Assembly (NCBI GenBank): GCA_001730015.1
Contig: MDLA01000193.1
Span: 1-63,576, forward strand
From: Chromatiales bacterium (ex Bugula neritina AB1)
GTDB lineage: Bacteria > Pseudomonadota > Gammaproteobacteria > Granulosicoccales > Granulosicoccaceae
Direction of reading: 5' to 3'
DNA length: 63,576 nucleotides
Every line of letters starts with the position of its first letter. Positions within the stretch are counted from its first letter, which is position 1. Shown piece after piece: positions 10,061 through 20,168 of this stretch. The translations under genes and the position numbers were made by a program. A model generated the notes under the pieces. The model was not told where the DNA came from, searched no databases, and was given only the letters and a program-made list of their open reading frames with translations.

Positions 10061-11485
10061 CTATCTGCTGGCGCTGCGCCTGCCACTTCCAGCGATATTG
10101 ACACCATACTTTTTCATGAGCCGGTATAGAGTTACTCGCGATACGCCAAGTTGAGCTGCAGTTTCAGTGACATTATTGTAGTTGCGCTCAAGAGCATTTC
10201 TAATGAACTCGCCCTCGGCCTTGGCCCGGACTTCATCAAGATTGGTCGGAGTGTTGGTGTCTGATTCTACGTTAGCATGTGAGCCGAGCCCCAGATCTAT
10301 TGCCTGAATTAAACTGCTCTCGCACATCACCATTGCCTGTCTCACGCGATTCAGCAACTCACGAACATTACCCGGCCAGTTGTGCTGATGCATCGCGATT
10401 TTTGCCTGCTGTGAAAAGCCTTTTATACGCCCCGGAGTTTCTTCGTAGAACTGCTCGAAAAAGTACTGGGCAAGGTTGTCGACATCGCCGATACGCTCGC
10501 GCAGGGGCGGTATTTCAATATGCAGAATATTGAGGCGATAATACAGATCTTCACGGAACAGGCCGTTTTTGACTCCTTCGTCAATACTGTTAGAACTTGA
10601 AGTGATTACTCTGACGTCGACCGGTATTGTCTGGTTGGCTCGTTCAACCTGCCCCGTCTGCATGAATCGCAATAACAGCATCTGCTGTTCGGCGGGTAAG
10701 TCGGTGATTGAGTCAAGGAATATAGAGCCACCTGAGGCTTGTTCCAGAGAGCCCGGGCCGACGGTGCTTGAGCCGAATAACTCTTCGCCAATAAGTGCTG
10801 CTGGTATTGTTGCGCAGCTGACTGTAATAAAGGGCTCGGCACTTCGCGGCGACTGACTGTGCAGGGCTCGACTAACAAGTTCCTTGCCGGTGCCTGTTTC
10901 ACCGGTAATCATAACCGGGGCGTCGACTCGTGCTGATTTTTTAATGGTGGTGTACAGATTATGCATCGCGTCGCTGTCGCCTACCATTTTTGTATCGGAG
11001 TCGGCCGCGAGAATATTGATAGCCGGTTTGGGGCGCAGTACTGACATACCATAGGCGTGACCCAGGGTAGCGGTAAGTTGGGTAGCATCACAAGGCAGTG
11101 AGTGATAATCGTAGCAGTGGTCGGAGATCAGGCCCGCTGCAATAGTGTTATCAATAACTGCATGTTCCACAACAGCAACCCAGTTCAGCGCATGGCGATT
11201 CAGGAATTCTTCAATGGTTTGTATATCGGAGAGGTCGGCTTCACGCAATACGACGACACCAACCTCGTATTCATTCTGGTAAAGACAATTCTCTGCGACT
11301 TCGAAGGTTTTGGCAAAGTCTACCTTCCATGTCGATGCCTCGATTGAACTTACGAGCTCGCCGAGCTGTCCACTTAAATCACAGAACAACAACCTGCGCG
11401 CGGTAAATGACGGGCTGCGAGATGCTCTTTGGGCAGATCCCTCTGCGGCAGCCAAGTCTCTCCCGCGTGTATGAGTAGCATTCAT
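10061..11485 (-). CDS. VpsR-like AAA+ transcriptional regulator with atypical ATPase core
   Basis: A 474-aa regulator with the layout of bacterial enhancer-binding proteins: an N-terminal receiver-like domain (about 30-150), an AAA+ domain with Walker A 'GETGTGKE' (195-202), and a C-terminal Fis-type HTH ('VTETAAQLGVSRVTLYRLMK'). The sigma-54-contacting GAFTGA loop is absent. 'EELFGSSTVGPGSLEQASGG' runs directly into Walker B. Walker B itself reads 'IFLDSITDLP', so the usual Asp-Glu is Asp-Ser (258-259). VpsR of Vibrio also lacks GAFTGA and works with sigma-70 and c-di-GMP, so this protein probably does not activate sigma-54. The ATG at 11485 is preferred over an upstream ATG at 11584 because GGAAAAG precedes it. 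Confidence 0.87.
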   Translation of the reverse strand: MNATHTRGRDLAAAEGSAQRASRSPSFTARRLLFCDLSGQLGELVSSIEASTWKVDFAKTFEVAENCLYQNEYEVGVVVLREADLSDIQTIEEFLNRHALNWVAVVEHAVIDNTIAAGLISDHCYDYHSLPCDATQLTATLGHAYGMSVLRPKPAINILAADSDTKMVGDSDAMHNLYTTIKKSARVDAPVMITGETGTGKELVSRALHSQSPRSAEPFITVSCATIPAALIGEELFGSSTVGPGSLEQASGGSIFLDSITDLPAEQQMLLLRFMQTGQVERANQTIPVDVRVITSSSNSIDEGVKNGLFREDLYYRLNILHIEIPPLRERIGDVDNLAQYFFEQFYEETPGRIKGFSQQAKIAMHQHNWPGNVRELLNRVRQAMVMCESSLIQAIDLGLGSHANVESDTNTPTNLDEVRAKAEGEFIRNALERNYNNVTETAAQLGVSRVTLYRLMKKYGVNIAGSGRRSASR

Positions 11486-11865
11486 TAAATCTTTTCCGGT
11501 CCTGCGCCCAGTTGATAGCACCTCGTAGCAACTGTGCTTGATTAGCCTTCTTTGTTGCACGGTGCGTGAGCGTGCGCAACTCATTAGGGGTAAGGTTAAC
11601 CAACGACATCTGCATTTTCTTCGCAGAGCGTCATATAATTGACAAATTGTTTCGGGAATGTATCTGTATCACTACTCCCGATCTGTCGAAATAGTAACAG
11701 TTTTTAGCGCTGAATCCACCGGTATTAGCGCTTTTGTATCAGATGCGAGAATTGGTGTAAATTGAAATAATCAATTAAAAACAATGAAATAGAATAATTT
11801 TTTCGTGTTATGTATGATTAATTGTTATGTAAAAGAACAAACCTTTAAAGGGGGAACCGGCTTCG
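11486..11865. other. 380-bp intergenic region, AT-rich towards 11740-11840
   Basis: It lies upstream of the VpsR-like regulator and downstream of the acyl-CoA synthetase. The part from 11740 to 11840 is strongly AT-rich (for example AATTGAAATAATCAATTAAA), unlike the neighbouring genes. It probably contains the promoter of the regulator gene, read leftwards. I see no RNA gene or coding frame with a plausible start. Confidence 0.5.
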
Positions 11866-13503
11866 CTAGTGGTGCGATTGAACTTTTTCGCGCAACATGA
11901 ATTTCTGGATTTTACCGGTGGAAGTCTTCGGCAGTTCTCCAAAAACCACTTTGCCAGGGCACTTAAAGTGCGCCATATTGTCCCGGCACCATTGAATCAA
12001 ATTTTCCTCTGTGCAATTCGAGCCGTCCCTCAGGCAGACAAACGCGCAGGGTGTTTCGCCCCATTTTTCGTCTGGCATTGCCACCACAGCGGCTTCGAGT
12101 ACATCGTTGTGGGTGTACAGGACATCTTCGATCTCAATTGACGATATATTTTCTCCTCCGGATATAATGACATCCTTCGAACGATCCGTTATTCGCAGAT
12201 AGCCGTCAGCCTCGATGACGGCCAGATCACCGGAATGAAACCATCCGCCGGCAAATGCTTTTTCTGTCTCCTGTCGGTTTTTGAAGTAGCCGCGCATAAC
12301 AATATTGCCGCGGAACATAATTTCACCAACGCTAACGCCATCCCGAGCTACGGGTGTCATGGTTTCCGGGTCGATAACGTCTAGTCCCTCCAGAACCTGG
12401 TAGCGCACGCCTTGCCGTGATTTAAGGCGCGCGCGCTCCATCGCGGGTAGTTCATCCCATTGTGTTTTCCAGGCGCACATAACAGCCGGCCCGTAGGTTT
12501 CGGTGAGGCCGTAAACATGTGTCATGTGAAAACCACGGTCTTCCATCGCTTGTAAAATTGTCGCTGGCGGGGGAGCTGCGGCTGTCATGACCTTAACCTG
12601 ATGGTTAAAGTCGCACTGGTCTTCTGGGGCGGTATTGATGATCATACTAAGTACAATGGGTGCGCCACAAAGGTGTGTTACCCGGTGCTTTTCAATAGCT
12701 GCAAAAATCCCGGCGCCACTGACACTGCGGGAGCAAATGCTGGTGCCGGCAATGGCTGCCAGCGACCAGGGGAAGCACCAGCCGTTGCAATGGAACATGG
12801 GTAGCGTCCATAAATAGCGCGGATGTGCGGCCATCTCCCAGCCGGTGATATTGCTGAGAGCATTTAAATAAGCCCCTCGATGGTGGTATACCACACCTTT
12901 CGGGTTACCGGTGGTACCAGAGGTGTAGTTCAGGCTGATTGCCCTCCATTCATCATCCGGCATGATCCAGCGAAAATCGGAATCCCCGGTTTGCAAAAAA
13001 TCGTCGTAACTCAGCGGGCCGAGTCTCTCGCTATCTGAGATCAGCGGATCTTCGATGTCGATGACGATAATGCTTTTGTTCAGTTTTTCCAGTGCTTTTG
13101 ATACAACTTTATAAAAAGCGGTATCGGCGATAAGCACACGGGCTTCGCCATGCTCCAGTATGAAGGCAATTGTTTCTGCATCAAGACGGGTATTAATCGC
13201 ATTAAGTACTGCACCTGACATGGGAATACCAAAGTGTGCCTCGTACATCGGCGGTGTATTGGGTGCCATGACGGCTACTGTGTCCCCCGCTGAGACTCCG
13301 ATTTTTTGCAGCGCACTGGCTAGTCGTTTACAGCGGGTGTAAGTGTCCGCCCAGTTCTGCTGATAATCTGAGTAGATAATTGCCGGGTAGTCCGGGTACA
13401 CATCTGCCGCACGTTCGAGAAAGCTCAGTGGTGTTAAAGGCGTGTAGTTGGCCGTATTTTTTCCAAGATCGATTTCGTACGGGTTTCCGACGTCTGAAGT
13501 CAT
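11866..13503 (-). CDS. AMP-dependent acyl-CoA synthetase/ligase
   Basis: A 545-aa ANL-superfamily enzyme that activates a carboxylic acid through an acyl-adenylate to its CoA thioester. The P-loop 'YTSGTTGNPKGVVYHH' is at 193-208. The adenylate-binding motif is 'HVYGLTETYGP'. The hinge region is 'GWFHSGDLAVIEADGYLRI', and the C-terminal catalytic Lys lies in 'LPKTSTGKIQKF'. The segment 'LPMFHCNGWCFPW' is typical of the subgroup that includes medium-chain and methylmercaptopropionate (DmdB-like) ligases. Substrate cannot be fixed from this. It is divergent from the CoA-transferase gene, suggesting a shared acyl-CoA pathway. Confidence 0.93.
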   Translation of the reverse strand: MTSDVGNPYEIDLGKNTANYTPLTPLSFLERAADVYPDYPAIIYSDYQQNWADTYTRCKRLASALQKIGVSAGDTVAVMAPNTPPMYEAHFGIPMSGAVLNAINTRLDAETIAFILEHGEARVLIADTAFYKVVSKALEKLNKSIIVIDIEDPLISDSERLGPLSYDDFLQTGDSDFRWIMPDDEWRAISLNYTSGTTGNPKGVVYHHRGAYLNALSNITGWEMAAHPRYLWTLPMFHCNGWCFPWSLAAIAGTSICSRSVSGAGIFAAIEKHRVTHLCGAPIVLSMIINTAPEDQCDFNHQVKVMTAAAPPPATILQAMEDRGFHMTHVYGLTETYGPAVMCAWKTQWDELPAMERARLKSRQGVRYQVLEGLDVIDPETMTPVARDGVSVGEIMFRGNIVMRGYFKNRQETEKAFAGGWFHSGDLAVIEADGYLRITDRSKDVIISGGENISSIEIEDVLYTHNDVLEAAVVAMPDEKWGETPCAFVCLRDGSNCTEENLIQWCRDNMAHFKCPGKVVFGELPKTSTGKIQKFMLREKVQSHH

Positions 13504-13634
13504 TAAAATTATCTCGCTTAGAAAATTAATCAGTGCGGTTGGGTGGGGTACACTAAAAGTACATGAGTGATTCTGCTGTTGCTCAGTCAGCAGTGAATTG
13601 CTTCAATAATACGGTAAAACCCGGAACAAACGAT

Positions 13635-14852
13635 ATGGATAAAGTAGATAACCGACCGCTGGCTGGTATCAAGGTTCTTGAATTGGGGCAGCTGGTTGCC
13701 GGACCTCAGGCGGGCTGCATTCTCGGGTATTTTGGTGCGGAAATTATCAAGGTGGAGTCACCCGGGAAAGGTGATCCCATCCGACACTGGCGATTGCTGG
13801 ACGAAGATGGAACATCGTATTGGTGGCACAGCATCGGGCGCAATAAAAAATCCGTAACGATAAATCTCAAGACCGAAGCGGGCCGGGATATTGTTCGCCA
13901 GTTAGTCAATGAAGTGGATGTTGTTCTGGAGAATTTCCGCCCCGGTACCCTGGAAAAATGGGGTCTGGGGCCTGAGACATTTAAGGAGTCCCACCCATCG
14001 CTGATTTTTACTCGAGTCAGTGGCTATGGACAAACGGGTCCGTTAGCAAGCCGTCCGGGTTATGCATCGGCGTGCGAAGCATTTGGCGGATTTCGTCACG
14101 TTAATGGTTTTGCCGACGGGCCTCCTGTGCGCCCGAATCTGAGCCTGGGGGATACGCTTGCCGGAATGCATGCAGTAATAGGTGTGCTGTTAGCGTTATT
14201 GGCGCGAAAGTCTGCCGACAGCAAGGGTAAGAGCAACGGGCAGGTGGTCGATGTTTCGATATTCGAATCGGTTTTCAACATGATGGAGGCGGTTGTGCCG
14301 GAGTACTCGGGCGGCGGGCAGATTCGCGAGCCGTCAGGATCAACGATAACCGGCATTGTTCCGACAAATACTTATCTGTGTGATGATGGAAAATACGTTG
14401 TGATAGGCGGTAACGGCGATTCAATCTTCAAGCGCCTGATGTGCTGCGCGGGACGAGAGGATATGGCTGAGGATAGTCGCCTTGCCGATAACACCGGACG
14501 TGTTAAACATGAACAGGAAATAGATGAGGCTATCTGCCGGTGGACCGAGCAACACAGCGCTGCGAGTGTTTTGCAATCTCTGGAGCAAGCTGAGGTGCCA
14601 TGCGGTCCGATCTATAGTGTGGCAGACATGATGAACGATCCGCACTACAGGGCACGTGGCTTATTTGAAACAGTTGCTCACCGCGAAGGGACACTTGAAG
14701 TTCCGGCAATTCTTCCCCGGTTAAATGAAACACCGGGTCGAACTGATCAGCCAGCGCCTGAACTGGGGGCTCACACAGACGAAATTCTAAGCGATATTCT
14801 GGATTTTTCAGCTGATAAAATACAGGCCCTGAAGAATGAAAAGATAGTTTAG
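13635..14852 (+). CDS. CaiB/BaiF family (type III) CoA-transferase
   Basis: A formyl-CoA-transferase-like family III enzyme that moves CoA between carboxylic acids. The N-terminus 'LAGIKVLELGQLVAGP' is characteristic. The conserved catalytic Asp is in 'LSLGDTLAGMHA'. 'GYGQTGPLASRPGYA' is also family-typical. The ATG at 13635 places the conserved domain a few residues from the start, as in relatives, with GGAAC upstream. An ATG 24 codons earlier (13563) is possible but lacks a ribosome site at normal spacing. The gene is divergent from the acyl-CoA synthetase. Together they suggest uptake or catabolism of an organic acid; carnitine- or DMSP-type pathways are only a guess. Confidence 0.92.
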   Translation: MDKVDNRPLAGIKVLELGQLVAGPQAGCILGYFGAEIIKVESPGKGDPIRHWRLLDEDGTSYWWHSIGRNKKSVTINLKTEAGRDIVRQLVNEVDVVLENFRPGTLEKWGLGPETFKESHPSLIFTRVSGYGQTGPLASRPGYASACEAFGGFRHVNGFADGPPVRPNLSLGDTLAGMHAVIGVLLALLARKSADSKGKSNGQVVDVSIFESVFNMMEAVVPEYSGGGQIREPSGSTITGIVPTNTYLCDDGKYVVIGGNGDSIFKRLMCCAGREDMAEDSRLADNTGRVKHEQEIDEAICRWTEQHSAASVLQSLEQAEVPCGPIYSVADMMNDPHYRARGLFETVAHREGTLEVPAILPRLNETPGRTDQPAPELGAHTDEILSDILDFSADKIQALKNEKIV

Positions 14853-14905
14853 ACGGTCTTGCGGTAGCAGATTTTCCGGTGTTTTTTTAAATTCTATGTT
14901 TGTAT

Positions 14906-17900
14906 CTAGAAATCAAACGAATAGTATAGGTCGACTGCTTTTTCGAGGCCTTCGGCAAAACCTTGTGTTGTTTCGAGATAGAGCTTTTCGGCAAGATCGT
15001 ACCGTACAAACAATGTGCTGATCGAATTAAACACCCCCAGGCCGTAGCGAACCAGCAAGCGATTGTTCAGGCGGCCGCTGACGACAACCTGAGTCTCGTC
15101 GCCTGAGCCTCTGGAGCTTAGCGTGAAGTCGTCAATGCCAAAAGTGGAGGCAATATTTCTGGATAAACTCTGTCCATTTCGAATGCCCATGAACAGCGCA
15201 GCATTTGCCAGTAGTTGGGAGTCGTCCATTGTTTCGTCTTCGTTACCGAAATCCAGTTGTCGTCCCAGAACTATATAGGATAGTATTTCTTCTTCCGGCA
15301 TGGCCGGTTCTGAGAACAGAGATGCTTTCGGATAGCCCAGGGATCCGTTTATTCGCAATCCGGCCATTATGTTATCGACTTCCCGAACGGCTTCGACATT
15401 CAACACGGCTTGTTCAAGTGGACCGACAAAACTGATACGACCGTCACGTATAACCAGATCCTGTCCATAGGAACGATAATTCCCATCTATTACTCGTATA
15501 TCGCCGCGTAATTCCGGCGGACGCTGAGCGTTCAGGGTTATACGGAAATCACCCAGCAGGTCGGCATCGAGGCCGTAGCCATTGAAGTGGACGTGACGTC
15601 CCAGTATGACATCGATGGTAGTACGGATTTGTCTCTTACCTTTGATGTTCCGAGGTTTTTGCGCAGCTTTGGCATCGACGATTACAACATCTGAACTTAC
15701 CGGAATACCTCCCGAGCCGAGTTTCGTAACAATGATATTTGCACGCTTTACGTTAATGCTGCCACCGACGTTGATACCATTCGGATTCATCATCAGCGTT
15801 AAATCGGTAGATACCCTGGCGTTTTTCACAATATCATGTTCAATTGCAAGGTTGTCTGCCTTGAGTTGCAGATCCGATTGCCAGCCGGATTCTGTCAACT
15901 CCCCGCGACCGCCTATCGCCACTAACGCATCACCTGAGGCGGCATCTCCTGTCATTGTTGCCTGGTTTTTATCTATAGCGATAGAAAGATCGATATTCGA
16001 TAGATCCATCGGCAGTTGCGGTGACTGAACCGATGCATCTTTTACATTTACCAATCCTTTAAAATGCGGCTTTAGCAGCAAGCCACCAATTTTTCCGTCA
16101 GCGGAAACCTTGCCGCTAAGTTCCGTTAGCTGCGGAAAATACTGTTGCAACCATTGCAGTTTTCCATCCTCCAGTGATAGCGTACCTGACACCGGGTATA
16201 GATTGTTGCGTGTATAGATGCTTGCTTTCGAAGCGATTTTTCCAATGTTACGTTCTGTCATGTTTAATCTGGCGGTGACAGTATTTCGTCGGGTAGTAAT
16301 ATCCAACGCTGCAGTTTCGATTTGAAGCCGTAGTGTTTCCGCCGTTTTTTCGTCAGTGATACTAATCCGTGCGTCGGATAGCAGACTCTGTACGGCAATA
16401 GAAGGTGCTTTGGTCGGTTGCCAGGTAACTTGTCCTTTCGAGTTCAACGTTCCATCGATACCAATGTGTTCCGGGGTTAGCGCATCGACGGCTGCCAGAT
16501 TGAGCTCGTCGAGTTTGAAGTTTATAGACCCGTTTCGCCCTACCAGTGCAGACTCTATAACGCATAGCGATGAAAACTCGATAGACCAGCAATGTGGCTG
16601 AAATGCAAATGTCTGCTGTTCACTTATCCAGGTAGCGGTAACAGAATCTTTCAGTGAAAACGGATAATCGGCCAGCTTCCCGGAGAAGTTGTCGATTTTG
16701 CCACTCCAGTTCCGGTGTTCGTCAAAACTTCCTATGGTATGCATGCTTTCGAGATAGAGTGGTGCGGTTTCTGTGCTGAGGCGTATCAGGTGGTCTGAGA
16801 GAGATCCGTTGACCGATGCGTCTGTGTTGCTGATGATTCTGTCGCCTATATGAACTCTTTCCATCTGTATTCTAATATCACTTTCGTCTTCACCAAGAGA
16901 ACGCAGTACCCCGGTTACCGTGGTATTGCGCAAACTTGTATCGAGATAGACAAGAGATGATGAACTGGCGGAACCGCTTATATCGGGCGAATTGATGTTT
17001 CCGTCGATTTGTAGAGTACCATGCAGGTCGCCGACGATATCGTGCAGGAAATCCTCTGGTGAATTTAAAGAGAAATCCAGTTTCAGGTTACTTTCAGCAC
17101 CGATTGATCCATTCGCGGTGATCGTGTTTTCTTCACTTGCCGCTTCCATGTTATCCAGCTGCCAGCTGCCGTCAGTGTACAGCGAGGTGTTGCCGCCGAG
17201 TGAGATCTGCTGTCCGGCGTAACTGCCGGTGGCGTTGATTTCCGTAAGATCGAATTGAGTTTGCCCGTTTTGGCTTCGGCCATTAAATCTTGCCGTACCG
17301 TCTACAAATCCTTTAAAAAAGGGCCAATACAAATTGGGCCATAAATCGTTTGCGTCGAGCTCACTGTGCCAGGAGATACCATCGCGCCACTTGAGCACTC
17401 CTGTGACATCCAGATAACCCCCGATCGTGTTTAGTTTCAGTGGAGTCATACTAATTCGATTGGTGTTTAGCGAGCCGGATAATTCTGCGTTGGTCACCGG
17501 TATGTTGTTGCCTGTGATTCGCATATCACCATCGAGCCTGTAATCCGGCCAGTCACCGTGTATAAGCAGGTCACCATCAGCGAAAGCGGCAATTGGGTCA
17601 GCGCTGTCGATCGGCCAGGTAGCCTGATCCCATTTGAGCGCAATGTTGGCTGGCAGATTGCGGTCGAGCAGGGAGTAGGTCCCGGAAGCCGTTGCCGTAT
17701 AGGGTTTGCTGAAACCTCCGGAAAGGTCAAGTTTCAGCAGATCTCCGCTGAAATGCCATTGGCTCTTTATAGGGAGGCTTTTGGTCTGATCGATACTATC
17801 GAACCTTGCGACGACTTTAACAGGATAATTGTTGTGGAAGTTCATCTGACCATTAAGATTTACATGAAAAGTCTGCCAGTCGAAAAATAGTTTGTCAGCG

Positions 17901-18403
17901 GTTAATCGTGAGGCGTGCAACGAGCCACTAAAGTGAATATTGTTCAGGAATACGGGGGATTTCTCATTTGACTCTATAACGAGCTCTTCGATAGAAAGTT
18001 GTTTAGCCTCTATAGAGAAAGGTAAATTCAGTGATGCCAGAGTGATCGGGTTTTCATGCGAAGATCCATCCGGTAGAACGATCCGCAGTGTATTGGCTTT
18101 GACGGTTGAAAGGCATAGTGATTTACCACGCCAGCAGGATGGATCCCAGTACAGTTCAATTTCTTTGGCTAGCAGTCTGGTTTTGTTTTTTAACTGCCAT
18201 TCCAGATCATCCAGCATAATTCCGCTTGCCAGATTTCCGGAACGGTAGGTGTATTCCAGGTTGTGCATTCTGTTCTGCAATACACCCAGAGAAACATTGC
18301 TGCCGGAGGTGGTAAAAAAGCTCCACCAGATGATGCCCAGACTCACCAGCAAAAAGCACAGTAGCAGGTATAAAACCGTTTTGACTCTGCCAGCGATTCT
18401 CAT
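14906..18403 (-). CDS. tamB: Translocation and assembly module subunit TamB
   Basis: A large AsmA-like/DUF490 protein (1165 aa) that spans the periplasm and acts with TamA in outer-membrane protein or lipid transport. An N-terminal signal-anchor helix ('TVLYLLLCFLLVSLGIIWW') is followed by a long beta-rich repeat body. The conserved C-terminal TamB domain carries 'GDFRITLNAQRPPELRGDIR' and 'EEEILSYIVLGRQLDF', and the protein ends in aromatic-rich 'VDLYYSFDF'. The ATG at 18403 is chosen because it starts just before the signal anchor and 10 bp after the tamA stop. The open frame would otherwise overlap tamA. The tamA-tamB order is the usual operon. Confidence 0.95.
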   Translation of the reverse strand: MRIAGRVKTVLYLLLCFLLVSLGIIWWSFFTTSGSNVSLGVLQNRMHNLEYTYRSGNLASGIMLDDLEWQLKNKTRLLAKEIELYWDPSCWRGKSLCLSTVKANTLRIVLPDGSSHENPITLASLNLPFSIEAKQLSIEELVIESNEKSPVFLNNIHFSGSLHASRLTADKLFFDWQTFHVNLNGQMNFHNNYPVKVVARFDSIDQTKSLPIKSQWHFSGDLLKLDLSGGFSKPYTATASGTYSLLDRNLPANIALKWDQATWPIDSADPIAAFADGDLLIHGDWPDYRLDGDMRITGNNIPVTNAELSGSLNTNRISMTPLKLNTIGGYLDVTGVLKWRDGISWHSELDANDLWPNLYWPFFKGFVDGTARFNGRSQNGQTQFDLTEINATGSYAGQQISLGGNTSLYTDGSWQLDNMEAASEENTITANGSIGAESNLKLDFSLNSPEDFLHDIVGDLHGTLQIDGNINSPDISGSASSSSLVYLDTSLRNTTVTGVLRSLGEDESDIRIQMERVHIGDRIISNTDASVNGSLSDHLIRLSTETAPLYLESMHTIGSFDEHRNWSGKIDNFSGKLADYPFSLKDSVTATWISEQQTFAFQPHCWSIEFSSLCVIESALVGRNGSINFKLDELNLAAVDALTPEHIGIDGTLNSKGQVTWQPTKAPSIAVQSLLSDARISITDEKTAETLRLQIETAALDITTRRNTVTARLNMTERNIGKIASKASIYTRNNLYPVSGTLSLEDGKLQWLQQYFPQLTELSGKVSADGKIGGLLLKPHFKGLVNVKDASVQSPQLPMDLSNIDLSIAIDKNQATMTGDAASGDALVAIGGRGELTESGWQSDLQLKADNLAIEHDIVKNARVSTDLTLMMNPNGINVGGSINVKRANIIVTKLGSGGIPVSSDVVIVDAKAAQKPRNIKGKRQIRTTIDVILGRHVHFNGYGLDADLLGDFRITLNAQRPPELRGDIRVIDGNYRSYGQDLVIRDGRISFVGPLEQAVLNVEAVREVDNIMAGLRINGSLGYPKASLFSEPAMPEEEILSYIVLGRQLDFGNEDETMDDSQLLANAALFMGIRNGQSLSRNIASTFGIDDFTLSSRGSGDETQVVVSGRLNNRLLVRYGLGVFNSISTLFVRYDLAEKLYLETTQGFAEGLEKAVDLYYSFDF

Positions 18404-18413
18404 GAGGTAGAGC

Positions 18414-20168
18414 TCACAGTAAAGGACCGATCGCCAAATGCAAACGCAAAGGTCGACTCGCTTCAGTAACGCCGTACCCAAGGTCGATTCGCAGAGGGCC
18501 CAAAGGAGAGATCCACCTTATTCCGGTCCCTATTCCCAATCGATAGCGTTCATCAGCATCGATAAAGGCCCGACCCGTATCTGCGAACAGTGCAACCGCC
18601 CAGTTCTTGCGAAAGTAGTAGTTATACTCAAGTGAAGCCGTAGTTAGAAACTGTCCGCCAATCAATTCATTGTCGCTATTAACCGGGGAAATCGACTGAA
18701 AGGAAAACCCTCTTACGCTGTTATCTCCTCCGGCAAAAAAACGGTGTGAGGTGGGTACCATGCTGAAACTGGGTGTTATTAGAAATCCGGCGTCAGCGCG
18801 TGCAATAAGGTAGTGCCGAACGTGCCATGAGTTAAGGAGCTTTGCAGAACCGGTGACCCGGATCATAGACAGGTCAGATAGTAACTTTTTACTTCCTGCT
18901 AATAGACTAAATGAGTACGATGTACCTTTATCGGGTAACAGGCTACCAGAGGATTTGCTGCGTGAGACGCCAATACCCGGCAACAGCAGATTGATGGTAC
19001 TTTTCTGATCGCCGATTCTGAATCGCTCGTTTTCCCATCGCAGGAAGAAATCCCTTGTCCATCCATTACCCATGGTGCGATGATCGCCGATATCCATAGT
19101 CCGCAGCTGCGAAAAAGTATCATCGGTTCGCTGGTTGGATAATCCGATATCGAAGGTATATCTCCCGGTTGCGGGGGAGTTGAGGTGAGGAACACGGTAA
19201 CCCGCTGTTAACTCCTTACGCCATAGAGAAACGCTGGCGCTGGTTTCCAGAATGTGACCATGCCGGTTAGTGTGCGGGCGCAGCCAGTTTCCCTTCACTC
19301 TGGGGCCACTGTCGGTTGCGTAGCCTATTCCCAGACTAACCACATTTTCACTGCTCGGCTGAAGATCTACCTGTAACGGGATTTCATTGCCATCGGCCTG
19401 ATTTAATAAAGGCTTTACCCGTACGTGTTTGAAATAGCCGCTGTTTTGCAGGTTTTCAGTAAGTTGTCGAACATGGCTCGCGCGGTACGGAACATTTTGT
19501 TCAAACGGTTGCCAGCGTTTCAGAAACGGCTTTTTAAACAGAGTGGTATTGTAAGTGACAGTGCTGATGTTGTATCGCTCACCGGAATTGAATACCAGAA
19601 ATACCTCGGCCGCGTGTTTTTTTTGCCTGACAAGCACTTGCGAGCGTTTGAAATCTGCCTGAAAGTAGCCAAGACTTTGCGCACGGCTGGATAGAAGGTC
19701 TTTGCTGCGCTCGTAATTACCGTGGTTGAAAATAGCGCCTCGTTTTATAGGCAATGCCTGTAGCGTTTTTTTAAAGTCGGGGTCGGTGGTTGCAGATCCC
19801 TCAATTGAAAGATGGATGTGTGTGATACGTACCGGTTTTCCCGCATCTATACGAAGCTCTATTCTGGTGCTGATTTTATTACTGGTATGTGTTGCCCGGG
19901 CTTTGGCGTTGTAGTAACCAAGCGGCTGCAGGCTTTTTTCAGCATCACTTTTCAGTAACTCGATATAATTTTCTATATCAGCCCGATCAATGCGATCCGG
20001 AATCGTTACGAATGACTGGACCTGGTTTTGCAAGCCGCTGCTAATGCCGGTCACGTTAACGTTAAGGAAATTTTTGAAGGTTGAATTGCCGGAGGCGGCG
20101 AGGCAAACAGGTGAAGCCAGGTTCAACAAAAGAACGGTGCACAGCCATAGCCTGACAGCAAGATTCAT
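18414..20168 (-). CDS. tamA: Outer-membrane Omp85-family protein TamA
   Basis: About 584 aa, with a signal peptide (MNLAVRLWLCTVLLLNLASPVCLA), POTRA domains (about 30-250) and a C-terminal 16-strand Omp85 barrel. The barrel shows 'RFFAGGDNSVRGFSFQSISP' (the lid-lock VRG(F/Y) motif) and 'GTGIRWISPLGPLRIDLGYG', both typical of the TamA/BamA superfamily. The start at 20168 gives a clean signal peptide; the frame stays open to 20222. It is followed directly by tamB on the same strand. The last residues (LAIGPLL) lack the terminal Phe common in outer-membrane proteins, a minor oddity. Confidence 0.95.
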   Translation of the reverse strand: MNLAVRLWLCTVLLLNLASPVCLAASGNSTFKNFLNVNVTGISSGLQNQVQSFVTIPDRIDRADIENYIELLKSDAEKSLQPLGYYNAKARATHTSNKISTRIELRIDAGKPVRITHIHLSIEGSATTDPDFKKTLQALPIKRGAIFNHGNYERSKDLLSSRAQSLGYFQADFKRSQVLVRQKKHAAEVFLVFNSGERYNISTVTYNTTLFKKPFLKRWQPFEQNVPYRASHVRQLTENLQNSGYFKHVRVKPLLNQADGNEIPLQVDLQPSSENVVSLGIGYATDSGPRVKGNWLRPHTNRHGHILETSASVSLWRKELTAGYRVPHLNSPATGRYTFDIGLSNQRTDDTFSQLRTMDIGDHRTMGNGWTRDFFLRWENERFRIGDQKSTINLLLPGIGVSRSKSSGSLLPDKGTSYSFSLLAGSKKLLSDLSMIRVTGSAKLLNSWHVRHYLIARADAGFLITPSFSMVPTSHRFFAGGDNSVRGFSFQSISPVNSDNELIGGQFLTTASLEYNYYFRKNWAVALFADTGRAFIDADERYRLGIGTGIRWISPLGPLRIDLGYGVTEASRPLRLHLAIGPLL

